Assembly (NCBI RefSeq): GCF_017565645.3
Contig: NZ_CP086136.1
Location: forward strand, 5,005,501 to 5,069,500
Direction of reading: 5' to 3'
DNA length: 64,000 bases
DNA from: Bradyrhizobium barranii subsp. barranii
GTDB lineage: Bacteria > Pseudomonadota > Alphaproteobacteria > Rhizobiales > Xanthobacteraceae
Shown: positions 32,514-40,261 of the stretch, one piece after another
Layout: every line of letters starts with the position of its first letter
Numbering within the stretch: the first letter of the stretch is position 1
Notes under the pieces: model-generated
What the model saw: only the letters and a program-made list of their open reading frames with translations
Database searches by the model: none
Told to the model about the DNA's origin: nothing
Position numbers and translations under genes: made by a program

Positions 32514-33668
32514 ATGTCAAACGCGATGCTCAAATCCAGCTACGACCTCCCGAATTTACCGCCCCCCAACGCCTTTCCCGAAGACCCCGGGTCGCTGGCT
32601 GCCAAAGAGGTCGCGCGACTGAGCATTCTTGACGGCATGCGGGGAATTGCTGCCATCTGCGTCGTCTTTTTACATTTTTATGAACCCTTTCAGTTCGGTC
32701 CTCAGAACTGGATTCCTCGCGGTTATCTCGCTGTGGATTTTTTCTTTTGCTTGTCAGGGTATGTAATGGCATTTGCCTACGACCCTTTTCGCGTAGAATT
32801 GTCACCCACAGAACTTATTAAACGGCGTCTTATACGACTGCATCCGCTGGTCGTAATTGGCACCTTGTTGGGCTTCGTTGTGGTTGTAATCGGACGATTC
32901 TACGCGCCTGTGGCTGCCGCATTATTCAATTTTAGTGTCACGGAGTTTTTTATTCTCCTCACCTGCAGCGCACTTCTATTGCCGCACTTATTTCACAGCG
33001 ATCCCAGCTTTCCTATTTTTCCTTTAGTCGCTCCCGCCTGGTCATTGCTTTGCGAGTATGTGGCGAACCTAACGTTTGCTCTTTTTCTGCGCCAACTATC
33101 GCTTCGATGGTTGCTAGCGATGCTCGCCTTCGCCGCGGTTGCAACGGCATACACGTGCTACGATTTCGGAAGCCTAAACGGCGGTTTCGACCGCAGAACC
33201 TTCTGGATTGGCTTTGTACGGGTAGGTTTTTCATTTATCGCGGGCGTTGTTGCTTACCGTATTGGCAGGCAACCGCTGTTGCCACGGGCAGCATATTACC
33301 TTCCACTTATTCTGCTTGCGACCTTCTTTTGGCCCTTCCTTTGGAAGCCCTACGATTTCCTGATCGTCACAATCGTATATCCGCTCCTTGTTTGGCTGGG
33401 CGCTAATGCAATCGGGAGTCCGTCGATCAACCGTTTTAGCGAGTTTATCGGAGATCTTTCATATCCGCTTTATATGACCCACTACGTTCTACTCATGCTA
33501 TTGTTCGGCGGAACTTCGGCAGGTTGGGTTGCGCAGAATCATGCAGCGCTAGCGGTACCAACCATGACGCTAGTTGCAATCGCTTTTAGCTTTCTTGTTA
33601 AGCGATATCTCGACGAACCGATCCGAGCCACTTTGCGTCGCAGATCATTTGAGCACCTCAAAGGCTAA
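32514..33668 (+). CDS. membrane O-acyltransferase (acyltransferase 3 family), phage cargo
   Basis: About 384 residues, starting MSNAMLKSSYDLPNL. ARLSILDGMRGIAAICVVFLHFYEPF, YLAVDFFFCLSGYVMAFAYD and LIKRRLIRLHPLVVIG are the conserved acyltransferase-3 motifs with the catalytic His in VFLHF. Eight to ten membrane helices follow, ending YPLYMTHYVLLML and YLDEPIRATLRR. Such enzymes acetylate surface polysaccharides and are known lysogenic-conversion genes in O-antigen phages. Base composition is visibly lower in GC than its phage neighbours (about 47 per cent in one sampled 60-base line, against 70 per cent in a portal line), suggesting separate acquisition. Confidence 0.88.
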   Translation: MSNAMLKSSYDLPNLPPPNAFPEDPGSLAAKEVARLSILDGMRGIAAICVVFLHFYEPFQFGPQNWIPRGYLAVDFFFCLSGYVMAFAYDPFRVELSPTELIKRRLIRLHPLVVIGTLLGFVVVVIGRFYAPVAAALFNFSVTEFFILLTCSALLLPHLFHSDPSFPIFPLVAPAWSLLCEYVANLTFALFLRQLSLRWLLAMLAFAAVATAYTCYDFGSLNGGFDRRTFWIGFVRVGFSFIAGVVAYRIGRQPLLPRAAYYLPLILLATFFWPFLWKPYDFLIVTIVYPLLVWLGANAIGSPSINRFSEFIGDLSYPLYMTHYVLLMLLFGGTSAGWVAQNHAALAVPTMTLVAIAFSFLVKRYLDEPIRATLRRRSFEHLKG

Positions 33669-33836
33669 TGCAGGGCACTGCCGCAGGTATGCACGGATGG
33701 CCTCGACGGCCGCTGGAATATCGGCGTAGGCGTTACGCAGAAAGTGCCCGGTTTCGCGGGCCGCTTCGTGGCGGTCCGGGCGGCGGACGGCCCTGATCGT
33801 CGCAACAGTGCTGCAGGATGACCTTCGGAACACCAT
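33645..33836 (-). CDS. possible small or truncated leftward gene
   Basis: On the minus strand RPDRHEAARETGHFLRNAYADIPAAVEAIRAYLRQCPALAF is protein-like and helical, up to the point where it meets the acyltransferase 3' end. It may be a phage gene clipped by the cargo insertion. No family recognised and the start is uncertain. Confidence 0.3.
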   Translation of the reverse strand: MVFRRSSCSTVATIRAVRRPDRHEAARETGHFLRNAYADIPAAVEAIRAYLRQCPALAFEVLK

Positions 33837-34320
33837 GGCACCCTTCAAGCAGACCACGCTCCCAGCCCACTACAGGGGCGACCAGACCTTCGGCAGGCCG
33901 AGTGGCTACCGACCGGAATACGGTGACATGCTGATCGATGCGACGAACAACGAGGGCATCAGCCTCACCGCCTTCGCCGGGCTGATCGGGGTGAGCCGGG
34001 ACACGGTGTACAGGTGGATCAGGGAGCACAGCGACTTCTCCGACGCGGTGTCTCGCGCGCGGCCTGCTCGGGTGCTGTTCCTGGAGCGCAAGCTGTTGCG
34101 GGCGCGCAAGGGCGCGGAGACCAGCGCTGCCGTGTTCGCACTGAAGAACGCAGACCCTGAGGAGTGGCGCGACGTGCGCTCGGTCGAGCATGGGCACAGG
34201 CTGAAGGTCGAAACCCTCACCGATGCCGAGCTCTACGCCATCGCAAGCCAGAAGGCGGGGGCGCATGGCACTGTGATCGATGGGGAATACACCCGAACTG
34301 CCGACGAACCGACACAGTGA
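33835..34320 (+). CDS. terS: terminase small subunit-like protein
   Basis: 161 residues starting MAPFKQTTLPAHYRGDQTFG. NNEGISLTAFAGLIGVSRDTVYRWIREHSDFSDAVSRARPARVLFLERKLLRARK is a helix-turn-helix followed by the helical core usual in small terminases. AAVFALKNADPEEWRDV is the classical end of the domain. It recognises phage DNA for packaging together with the large subunit, which here lies 6 kb downstream rather than next to it. Confidence 0.8.
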   Translation: MAPFKQTTLPAHYRGDQTFGRPSGYRPEYGDMLIDATNNEGISLTAFAGLIGVSRDTVYRWIREHSDFSDAVSRARPARVLFLERKLLRARKGAETSAAVFALKNADPEEWRDVRSVEHGHRLKVETLTDAELYAIASQKAGAHGTVIDGEYTRTADEPTQ

Positions 34321-34482
34321 AACGGACGTTTCAGTGTTGCAGCCGCCTCGGGGCTGTGACGTAGTGTGGTTGCGTCCCGGTGACGTGACCAGCTCGCATC
34401 AGGTACGACACATGCGAACGCATCGAAATAGGTGAGTGATCCCAAGAGGGAGGGGGCCGTGCCCCTCTGCCAGGGGGACCGG

Positions 34483-34551
34483 GGGAGGAAAAATCTGGTC
34501 AGGGAAGCATGCTTTTATTGACATGCCTCTCCACATCACCCTCAACTAAAA
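34483..34551. repeat. degenerate repeat A with AAGCATGCTT core
   Basis: GGGAGGAAAAA, then the palindrome AAGCATGCTT (34505-34514) and CCACATCACC recur in similar order at 35094-35153. Its position after the small terminase gene makes a packaging site possible. Confidence 0.4.
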
Positions 34552-34608
34552 AACCGTCTAGCGCCTACTCAAGAAGATCACCGATTGGTCATCGAGTTTC
34601 GCCGATCC

Positions 34609-34875
34609 TCAATTACGGACCGGTTCGCATCGGGGGCAGGCGCCGTCGGCTGCCCGCCCAAGTTGGCATGCGATCTCCTCGATCAGGTCGTCATGATCCC
34701 AGCACGTACCGTCGGTTCTGCTTATGGCTTTCGCCCGATTATATGCGTGAGTCTCGGCGTTAGAGTCGCCGACTCGAACAATTACATCCGGGTGGAACGG
34801 ACAAGCGGCTGTGGCCCGCGTCGTCAGCAAAGCGTAGCGCACAAGTGATTCAAGATTGTCCGCATCGACCGACAT
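34609..34875 (-). CDS. small hypothetical protein with paired cysteines
   Basis: 88 residues starting MSVDADNLESLVRYALLTTRATAACPFHPDVIVRVGD. The C-terminal GRAADGACPRCEPVRN with the earlier CPFH could bind zinc. It reads as a genuine compact protein of the kind common in rhizobia. It is transcribed against the late genes and lies between the two AAGCATGCTT repeats. Confidence 0.6.
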   Translation of the reverse strand: MSVDADNLESLVRYALLTTRATAACPFHPDVIVRVGDSNAETHAYNRAKAISRTDGTCWDHDDLIEEIACQLGRAADGACPRCEPVRN

Positions 34876-35340
34876 CAGAGCTTACCGATCCGAGCCCAAA
34901 CGAACATCTAAAGGGGCGCTGAGCAGCGAGGGGCCTACCTAGCAGGCGGGTGCTCGTGACCGTAACAACCTAACTCGATGTCGCTCGGTACGTTGATAAC
35001 GCTACTCCCAGCGCGGAGGTTCGCTTTGCGCTAAGTCAAATCGGGAAAAGTTCGCGCAATGGCAGCAGCGATCCTGGCAACCGCGTCACCCGAGGGAGGA
35101 AAAGTTCCCTAGCAAGCATGCTTATTTCAACACCCCCCTCCATGTCACCGCCACCTCCAGAATTCGCAGTCACGCCGTGGGCGTGTGCAGGGGGCCTCGG
35201 CCCCACGGGACCAGCGGGCGGTGTCCCAGTCGGACGAACAACACCCGCAGCGGCGGCACCGGGTGCCTTTCCCCGGTGGCCGCCGCACCTTCGACATGGT
35301 TACGCTGTAACCAGCAAATCGTAACCAGTGTAACCAGCCC
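34876..35340. other. non-coding stretch within late region
   Basis: No convincing gene. It contains repeat B (35094-35153) and an irregular AT-richer segment. One + frame (35118-35324) is proline- and glycine-rich without protein character. Confidence 0.4.
35094..35153. repeat. degenerate repeat B with AAGCATGCTT core
   Basis: GGGAGGAAAAG, then AAGCATGCTT (35114-35123) and CCATGTCACC repeat the arrangement at 34483-34551 in the same orientation, about 610 bases away. Confidence 0.4.
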
Positions 35341-35589
35341 ATGGACATCCAGACTGTCTTGCTGATTGCCAGGCTTCGACGGACCTTCAGCCGCCAGCCA
35401 GATGTGCTGAACGCCTGTTGCGAGTTGGAGCGGCTCGACCGACAGGTCGCTGACTTGGAGACGCGCGGGCAGGACGCCAGCCCGGCAGCTGAGTGTGCTG
35501 GTGCCGGGAGGGCGTCCGCCAGCATGACAAAACCGAAGCGGGACCGCGCCGCCTACATGCGCGACTATCGGAGACGCAACCATGGCTGA
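35341..35589 (+). CDS. small hypothetical phage protein
   Basis: 82 residues: a helical N-terminus (MDIQTVLLIARLRRTFSRQPDVLNACCELERLDRQVADLE), an alanine- and glycine-rich middle, and a basic tail (TKPKRDRAAYMRDYRRRNHG). The tail resembles small phage DNA-binding proteins. It overlaps the next gene by 8 bases. Confidence 0.55.
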   Translation: MDIQTVLLIARLRRTFSRQPDVLNACCELERLDRQVADLETRGQDASPAAECAGAGRASASMTKPKRDRAAYMRDYRRRNHG

Positions 35590-35806
35590 GTTCTTCAGGC
35601 TGAGTTTTGTTTTCAAGGGCACGCGGGCAGAAGCCAAGGCGCTGCTAGACGAGCTGCGCAGGAAGCACGGCGTCCGCAACGCCAAGATCGGCAAGCAGCT
35701 CACGGCAGATGAGGCCGCGCTGCTCGCCGGAGCCTATGACGAGGCGCGCGGCGCGCTGCGCAGCGTCGGCCAGACCAAGGGCTTCGCCATCGTACCGCTG
35801 GAATAA
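35582..35806 (+). CDS. small hypothetical phage protein
   Basis: 74 residues (MAEFFRLSFVFKGTRAEAKALLDELRRKHGVRNAKIGKQLTADEAALLAGAYDEARGALRSV...). It has alternating beta and helical segments. No family recognised. It is coupled to the preceding gene by an 8-base overlap and followed by a convergent membrane protein gene. Confidence 0.6.
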   Translation: MAEFFRLSFVFKGTRAEAKALLDELRRKHGVRNAKIGKQLTADEAALLAGAYDEARGALRSVGQTKGFAIVPLE

Positions 35807-35812
35807 GCCGGA

Positions 35813-36313
35813 CTACTGATCCTCGGGGACCGGTTCGCCCCACTTCTCGATTATGGATTGCTCGTAAGCGGTAAAATTCCGCACGCGGCGCATAATGCGC
35901 AGCACGTTGAACATTTGCAGCATGCTGGTCGCAGCGAGTGCTGCGGCCCCTATCGTGCAGATGATGAACACCACCGCTGCGGTTCTGCTGTGCAACACTT
36001 CGGTCTTTTGGCCGACGTAGGCGAAGAAGCCAATGGAGAGCATCATCATGTAGTAGAGACCGGCGAACACTGCGCCGTGAATGGCATACGATTGCCGAAA
36101 TTGGAGATCGGCGAGGACTTGTCCGCTGCCTGCCATGATGTGTCGAACGTACCAGTACCGCCGAAGCTCTCGGTCCCGCGTCTGGTTCAACTTCGCAACT
36201 TGCCGGTTGCCCAAATACCCGCGAACCGGGTCAGTCCATAGATTGGCTGCTATCGAGAAGGGTATGCCGACCACCGCCGCACACAAAATCCCCAGCCAAA
36301 AACTCAAGTCCAT
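35813..36313 (-). CDS. membrane protein, possibly a superinfection-exclusion gene
   Basis: About 166 residues. Membrane segments are seen at LSFWLGILCAAVVGIPFSIAA (N-terminus), AVFAGLYYMMMLSIGFFAYVG and AVVFIICTIGAAALAATSML. Between the first and second is a basic cytoplasmic part with DRELRRYWYVRHIMAGSGQ. The ATG at 36313 has GGGGGA upstream; a GTG two codons earlier is possible. Opposite orientation to the late genes fits a gene expressed from the prophage. The exclusion role is inference only. Confidence 0.58.
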   Translation of the reverse strand: MDLSFWLGILCAAVVGIPFSIAANLWTDPVRGYLGNRQVAKLNQTRDRELRRYWYVRHIMAGSGQVLADLQFRQSYAIHGAVFAGLYYMMMLSIGFFAYVGQKTEVLHSRTAAVVFIICTIGAAALAATSMLQMFNVLRIMRRVRNFTAYEQSIIEKWGEPVPEDQ

Positions 36314-36408
36314 TTCCACTTCCCCCAGTTGCGTAAAAGCTAGCAGCTCCCCTCAAAGTGGTCGAGCTAAGTGGCGGGTTTTCCCCGCCTTTGCCTTCGC
36401 CCCGTGGC

Positions 36409-36831
36409 CTATTTGACTGTTCCTGGCGCGCCCCTCTTTTTACCGACGGGCTTTCTGCGCTCCTCGCGATGCCGCTTGATTTCCCGCTTTAATTCGCGGG
36501 CCGCTTCGTCGCGGTCGCGCTGCGCCTGCCTTTGCCGCTTCGCCTGTTCCTGCAGCTCAACGACGCTCGGCAACGGGCCGTCGTCGGGTTCAAGCCCCAA
36601 CGCCACGGCGAAGGTGTTTCGCTTCCGTGTCTTGATGTTCTCGAACGCGATGTCGAGGTCGTAGCGATCCCAGACCACCATGCCGTCGATCTTGATCCCC
36701 GATGGAAAGCGGCCTTCACTGACGAGCCGCAGGAACGAACTCTCCGACATATCAAGATAGCGGGCCGCTGTTGGCGCCCGCATCCCGCGCGGCGCGTAGT
36801 TGATGAGCCGTTCTTTTCGTGGTCTGCCCAT
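36409..36831 (-). CDS. helix-turn-helix DNA-binding protein
   Basis: 140 residues starting MGRPRKERLINYAPRGMRAPTAARYLDMSESSFLRLVSEGRFPSGIKIDGMVVWDRYDLD. This is an excisionase-like winged helix (AARYLDMSESSFLRLVSEGRFP). A basic coiled coil follows (RQRQAQRDRDEAARELKREIKRHREERRKPVGKKRG). It is likely to bind DNA as a dimer. Leftward orientation, like the membrane protein gene after it, suggests lysogenic expression. Confidence 0.72.
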   Translation of the reverse strand: MGRPRKERLINYAPRGMRAPTAARYLDMSESSFLRLVSEGRFPSGIKIDGMVVWDRYDLDIAFENIKTRKRNTFAVALGLEPDDGPLPSVVELQEQAKRQRQAQRDRDEAARELKREIKRHREERRKPVGKKRGAPGTVK

Positions 36832-36910
36832 GGTCCTCTCCAGTCGCGGACGTAGCTGGCCATGAGTCGGGTAGGGCCTGCGGCCCGGTCACAGATATTT
36901 TTCGCTTCCG

Positions 36911-36953
36911 ATGCCCCCTATGCCCCCATGCCCCCTATGCCCCCATGCCCCCT
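36911..36953. repeat. 17-base tandem repeat (ATGCCCCCT-ATGCCCCC)
   Basis: Units of 9 and 8 bases alternate five times, giving about two and a half copies of a 17-base unit. Each unit has an ATG, and the last lies in frame with the following gene. Repeat number changes would alter the leader and starts of that gene. Confidence 0.85.
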
Positions 36954-37136
36954 ATGCTCCAGATCACCGCGCCGCACTTCTGTGCCGGGCTCATCGTCGA
37001 GGACGGCAAGGTCACGGAGGCCGCGCCGATCCTCAAGTGGGCAATCGGGAAGACGGATAACGAGCTACGCGCATACTGCGCTCGTAAGAGTTGGCGCGTG
37101 CGCGAGATTTCTGAGCATCCGGCCCAAAATCGCTAA
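36945..37136 (+). CDS. small hypothetical protein
   Basis: About 63 residues starting in the tandem repeat (MPPMLQITAPHFCAGLIVEDGKVTEAAPILKWAIGKTDNELRAYCARKSWRVREI). The compact, partly beta core followed by a basic helix looks genuine and resembles short rhizobial phage proteins. No ribosome-binding site is clear. Starts at 36945 or 36954 are equally possible. Confidence 0.58.
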   Translation: MPPMLQITAPHFCAGLIVEDGKVTEAAPILKWAIGKTDNELRAYCARKSWRVREISEHPAQNR

Positions 37137-37303
37137 GTCGAACTCTTTACGACAGGGGCGAATTGTGCGTAGTTTTCGGCAAGCCCCGACATACCGCTTC
37201 TGGCCGCCCCTGAAGCGGTGTCATCGGGGCCTTGTCGGGCAGTGCAGCCTCAGCCCCCCAGCCCAATCTGCACTGACCCGGCTCCAATCATCGAGGACAG
37301 ACG

Positions 37304-37525
37304 ATGATGTGCGAGCGTTGCGAAGCGATGGAAGACGGACTGCAGTCGATTGTGCAGTGGTCTGAAGCCTATCCCCTCTCTGTTTTCCCCGAACCCGATC
37401 TGAAGAAGGCGCGCGCCGCGCTGGAAGCTGCAGGCATCAGCCTCGACAGCATCTCAGCGCATTGCATGCGCCACGTCATCACGTCGGTCGGAGAAATCGC
37501 GCGGAGGGCATTGGGTGATGACTGA
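37304..37525 (+). CDS. small hypothetical phage protein
   Basis: 73 residues with an N-terminal CERC pair (MMCERCEAMEDGLQSIVQWSEAYPLSVFPEPDLKKARAAL). The rest is helical. AGGACAGACG precedes the start. It overlaps the next gene start, beginning a chain of coupled small genes. Confidence 0.58.
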   Translation: MMCERCEAMEDGLQSIVQWSEAYPLSVFPEPDLKKARAALEAAGISLDSISAHCMRHVITSVGEIARRALGDD

Positions 37526-37823
37526 CCGCAGCCAGACCAACGCCCAGATCGCCCGGCTCGAGGCCCGCGTCGCGGTGCTGGAGCAGGTGATCTTCCAGCT
37601 CAACCCGTCCGCGCTCCGTCCGAACATCGACAGCGTCGAGGCGGTCAAGAATTTTCTGCGCAAGCATGACATCGACAAGCTCTCGCCGCACGTCGCGCGG
37701 TTTCTGAGCGATCAGCTGCCTGTCGATTGGCGCGCGCTCGCCAACAGCGCGGGCGCAATCCAGACCTTCAAGCTGCTCGCGCAGAACGTCTCGATCATCG
37801 ACGCGCGCAAGAGGCTGTCGTGA
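37518..37823 (+). CDS. small hypothetical coiled-coil protein
   Basis: 101 residues. It begins with a coiled coil (QTNAQIARLEARVAVLEQVIFQLNP), then helical segments (AVKNFLRKHDIDKLSPHVARFLSDQLPVDWRALANSAGAIQTFKLLAQ). Stop and next GTG start overlap (GTGA). Function unknown. Confidence 0.58.
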   Translation: MTDRSQTNAQIARLEARVAVLEQVIFQLNPSALRPNIDSVEAVKNFLRKHDIDKLSPHVARFLSDQLPVDWRALANSAGAIQTFKLLAQNVSIIDARKRLS

Positions 37824-37987
37824 GCCGTGACGATCTCATCGACATCATCCGCGACGAGCTGAAGCGCCAGCAGCGCGACCGCAAGGTCTCTCTCGTGCCG
37901 GTCGAGACGCCCGACAAGTTCGATGTGATCGGCATCATCGATGTCCACGCGCTCGCCGACGCCATCGCGCGCGAGCTGCCGTCATGA
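37820..37987 (+). CDS. small hypothetical protein
   Basis: 55 residues from a GTG start overlapping the previous stop (VSRDDLIDIIRDELKRQQRDRKVSLVPVETPDKFDVIGIIDVHALADAIARELPS). The alternating strand-helix arrangement is well formed for such a short protein. It is coupled at both ends by 4-base overlaps. Confidence 0.58.
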   Translation: MSRDDLIDIIRDELKRQQRDRKVSLVPVETPDKFDVIGIIDVHALADAIARELPS

Positions 37988-38187
37988 CCGAGTCCGCGCA
38001 CGACCGCGACCTGCGTCTCGTGTGCGACTTGCGCAAATATCGCTCTGCGCAGGAGCAGAAAGTGATCGACCTGCTGTTCGCCAAGCTGATGCGCGGCGAC
38101 AGGCGCGGCTTCGAGCACTCCTTGCGCAGCCGCACCGCAGCCGCTCTGCGCCGACGTGGCGTGATCAAGGTGGAGCGGGCGCAATGA
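37984..38187 (+). CDS. small basic hypothetical protein
   Basis: 67 residues starting MTESAHDRDLRLVCDLRKYRSAQEQKVIDLLFAKLMRGDRRGFEHSL, helical and basic. It overlaps both neighbours by ATGA. DNA-binding character is possible from its charge. Confidence 0.55.
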   Translation: MTESAHDRDLRLVCDLRKYRSAQEQKVIDLLFAKLMRGDRRGFEHSLRSRTAAALRRRGVIKVERAQ

Positions 38188-38648
38188 ACGTCATCGTTTG
38201 CGGCGGGCGCACCTTCGAAAACTACGCGGCGGTCAAGAAGTATCTCGACATGCTGCACGACCTCCACCGCTTCACGCTGCTGATCCATGGCAGGGCGAGG
38301 GGCGCGGACACCTGCGCGCATCGCTGGGCGGGCGAGCACAAGGTGCCGGTCGAGATGTTTCCGGCGCACTGGCGGCTGCACGGCAACAGCGCCGGGCCCA
38401 TCCGCAACAAGCAGATGCTGGCCGAGGGCAAGCCGCAGCTCGTGATCGCGTTTCCTGGCGGCGACGGCACCGCCGATATGTGCAGGCAGGCCCGCGCTGC
38501 GGGCGTCACGGTGATTGATCTGAAAGATGAGCGCACGAGGGCAGAGGTAACGCAGCGATGGCGGACGAGGAGCCAAGGCGCGACTACAAAAGCGCCGCAG
38601 ACCTCCTCCGCGACCGATACGGCGAGTTCAGGCCGCTCGGCGAGCTGA
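38184..38648 (+). CDS. DUF2493 / SLOG-family protein
   Basis: 154 residues. The N-terminal MNVIVCGGRTFENYAAVKKYLDML, FTLLIHGRARGADTCAHRWAGEH and PIRNKQMLAEGKPQLVIAFPGGDGTADMCRQARAAGVTVIDL are the DUF2493 pattern. This is a SLOG Rossmann-type fold related to DprA/TIR-associated nucleotide-binding proteins (GGR and GADxxAHRWA). It probably binds a nucleotide ligand. The last 30 residues overlap the next gene by 91 bases, an unusually long overlap. Confidence 0.82.
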   Translation: MNVIVCGGRTFENYAAVKKYLDMLHDLHRFTLLIHGRARGADTCAHRWAGEHKVPVEMFPAHWRLHGNSAGPIRNKQMLAEGKPQLVIAFPGGDGTADMCRQARAAGVTVIDLKDERTRAEVTQRWRTRSQGATTKAPQTSSATDTASSGRSAS

Positions 38649-39874
38649 AGCGCACGCCCAGCATTTCCGACAAGCTGCTCGCGCTGGCGACCGCGCCAGC
38701 AAAGACGGCGGTCAAGATCGTCTCGGGGCTGGCCGATCTCGGCACGCTGCCGATGCGCGCCATGGACGCGAACCAGCGCTACATGGAGACCGGGCAGTAC
38801 GATCCGGCCCCGTTCGTCGAGGCTGCCATGCTGCCCACGGGCGCGGGTGCGTTTGCCGGTGTGCCGCGCGCCGCAGGCGAGACCGTGCTCGGTGCCGGTG
38901 CCGTGCGCGATCCTGCCATGTGGCACGGGCTCTCGGAGGTGAAGCTGCGCAAGCCGCTCGCCGAGATGGAGCGCACCATCGTCAATCCGCGCGCCTCGAC
39001 AGAGCGCGTGATCTCGCCAGAGCAGCTGCAGGGCAACGTGCTGCTGCCAGCGCTCGGCGACCGTGCGGCGATTGGTGGTCAGGTCAGCAGGATCGGTGAT
39101 GTGCCAATCAGCAACCCGGTCGATCTGCAGGGCGGCCACGGCTTCATGTCAGCCGAAGGCCCGCACGCCTGGGCCTCCGAAAAGGGCCGCATGACCACCA
39201 TGGCGAACCGCGTGCGCAGGCTGCAGGACGAGTACGGCAACGTCTACGCGCCTTACACGGCGATGGGCGAGCGCGCGGTGGACTTCTCGCACCACATGAG
39301 CGACGCGCTCAGCGAAATGCTGAAGCACGCGCCGGTCACCGGCAAGGGCGCGGCCGAGTTCGATGCGCTGATGCGCGCGCCGCGCGGCAAGGACTTCCCG
39401 GCAGCAGAGAGCTGGCCGGGTGTCACGTCGCCCGATCTGCGCGATTATCTGATCAACGCGCCCGGCGTCATCCGCGCGAAGTTCGCCAAGGAAATGGACA
39501 AGGCGCGCTTCGCAAAGGAGGGCTTCCCCGACGTTGCGGAGGCCCGCTTCGCAGTTACTGATCCGCGCCTGCTCAACACGCCGTCGATGGCGTCGGGCCT
39601 GTCGATCTCGCGGCTCGACCCGGTGACCTCGGCGTCGCCGCATCGCACGTATTCGACTGGCATCCACGGTGACTATGTCGGCGGCTTCGGCCAGTCGATC
39701 CCGAAGGAGGTGATGTTCCCCGACATCGCTGCAGCCTATGCGGAGCAGGGCTACAAGCCGCAGCAGTTTAACTACCTGCTGGAGCGGGGCACCGCCCCGG
39801 TCTATCAGGAAACGAACCAGCGCTGGCTGGACACGGTGATGGATTACATCAATCGCGGTCGTGCCGAACCTTGA
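38558..39874 (+). CDS. large phage protein of unknown function before terL
   Basis: 438 residues starting MADEEPRRDYKSAADLLRDRYGEFRPLGELKRTPSISDKLL. There is no signal peptide. Alanine- and methionine-rich helical stretches in the N-terminal third resemble phage ejection proteins. The centre (WHGLSEVKLRKPLAEMERTIVNPRASTERVISPEQLQGN) and the C-terminal SLDP-like repeats resemble polyvalent phage proteins that enter the host with DNA. That is resemblance only. It overlaps the SLOG gene by 91 bases. Confidence 0.6.
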   Translation: MADEEPRRDYKSAADLLRDRYGEFRPLGELKRTPSISDKLLALATAPAKTAVKIVSGLADLGTLPMRAMDANQRYMETGQYDPAPFVEAAMLPTGAGAFAGVPRAAGETVLGAGAVRDPAMWHGLSEVKLRKPLAEMERTIVNPRASTERVISPEQLQGNVLLPALGDRAAIGGQVSRIGDVPISNPVDLQGGHGFMSAEGPHAWASEKGRMTTMANRVRRLQDEYGNVYAPYTAMGERAVDFSHHMSDALSEMLKHAPVTGKGAAEFDALMRAPRGKDFPAAESWPGVTSPDLRDYLINAPGVIRAKFAKEMDKARFAKEGFPDVAEARFAVTDPRLLNTPSMASGLSISRLDPVTSASPHRTYSTGIHGDYVGGFGQSIPKEVMFPDIAAAYAEQGYKPQQFNYLLERGTAPVYQETNQRWLDTVMDYINRGRAEP

Positions 39875-40067
39875 TCGGCAGGCTGGTCTCGCGCGACAGG
39901 CGCTCGGCCAGCTCATGCGCCTTGTCGGCGGCGTCCTCGCCCTCGATGCTTTCGAGCAGGCTGAGCATCTCGCCATCGGCGTCGAGCGCGCAGACGTGAC
40001 ACGCCTCGTCAACGAGGCGCAGGCAATCCACCTCGATGGTGGCGGTGTTGGGCGGGATCGGTCTCAT
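39849..40067 (-). CDS. small hypothetical protein
   Basis: 72 residues from the ATG at 40067 (MRPIPPNTATIEVDCLRLVDEACHVCALDADGEMLSLLESIEGEDAADKAHELAERLSRETSLPI). The compact strand-helix content looks genuine. It is convergent with, and overlaps by 26 bases, the end of the large gene upstream of terL. Unknown function. Confidence 0.55.
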   Translation of the reverse strand: MRPIPPNTATIEVDCLRLVDEACHVCALDADGEMLSLLESIEGEDAADKAHELAERLSRETSLPIKVRHDRD

Positions 40068-40261
40068 GGCGCGATGATAGCGCACAAACCACGACGGGAG
40101 CGAGTGAAAAATTCGCGCAACTACCCCTGATCGCCCTCGCACTTTTTGCGCCTGTCAAGCCGCGATGCGGTCCATGCGACTTCTGCACCGGTCGTATCGT
40201 AATTGTTGCGAGTTTGTAATGTTTGGCGTTTGATGGTTCTCCCTTGGGAGGGGAGCCCGCA

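Noticed and set aside
34509..34848. Two + strand frames near the AAGCATGCTT repeat
   Set aside because: No protein-like composition; the minus-strand frame at 34609-34875 is better formed.
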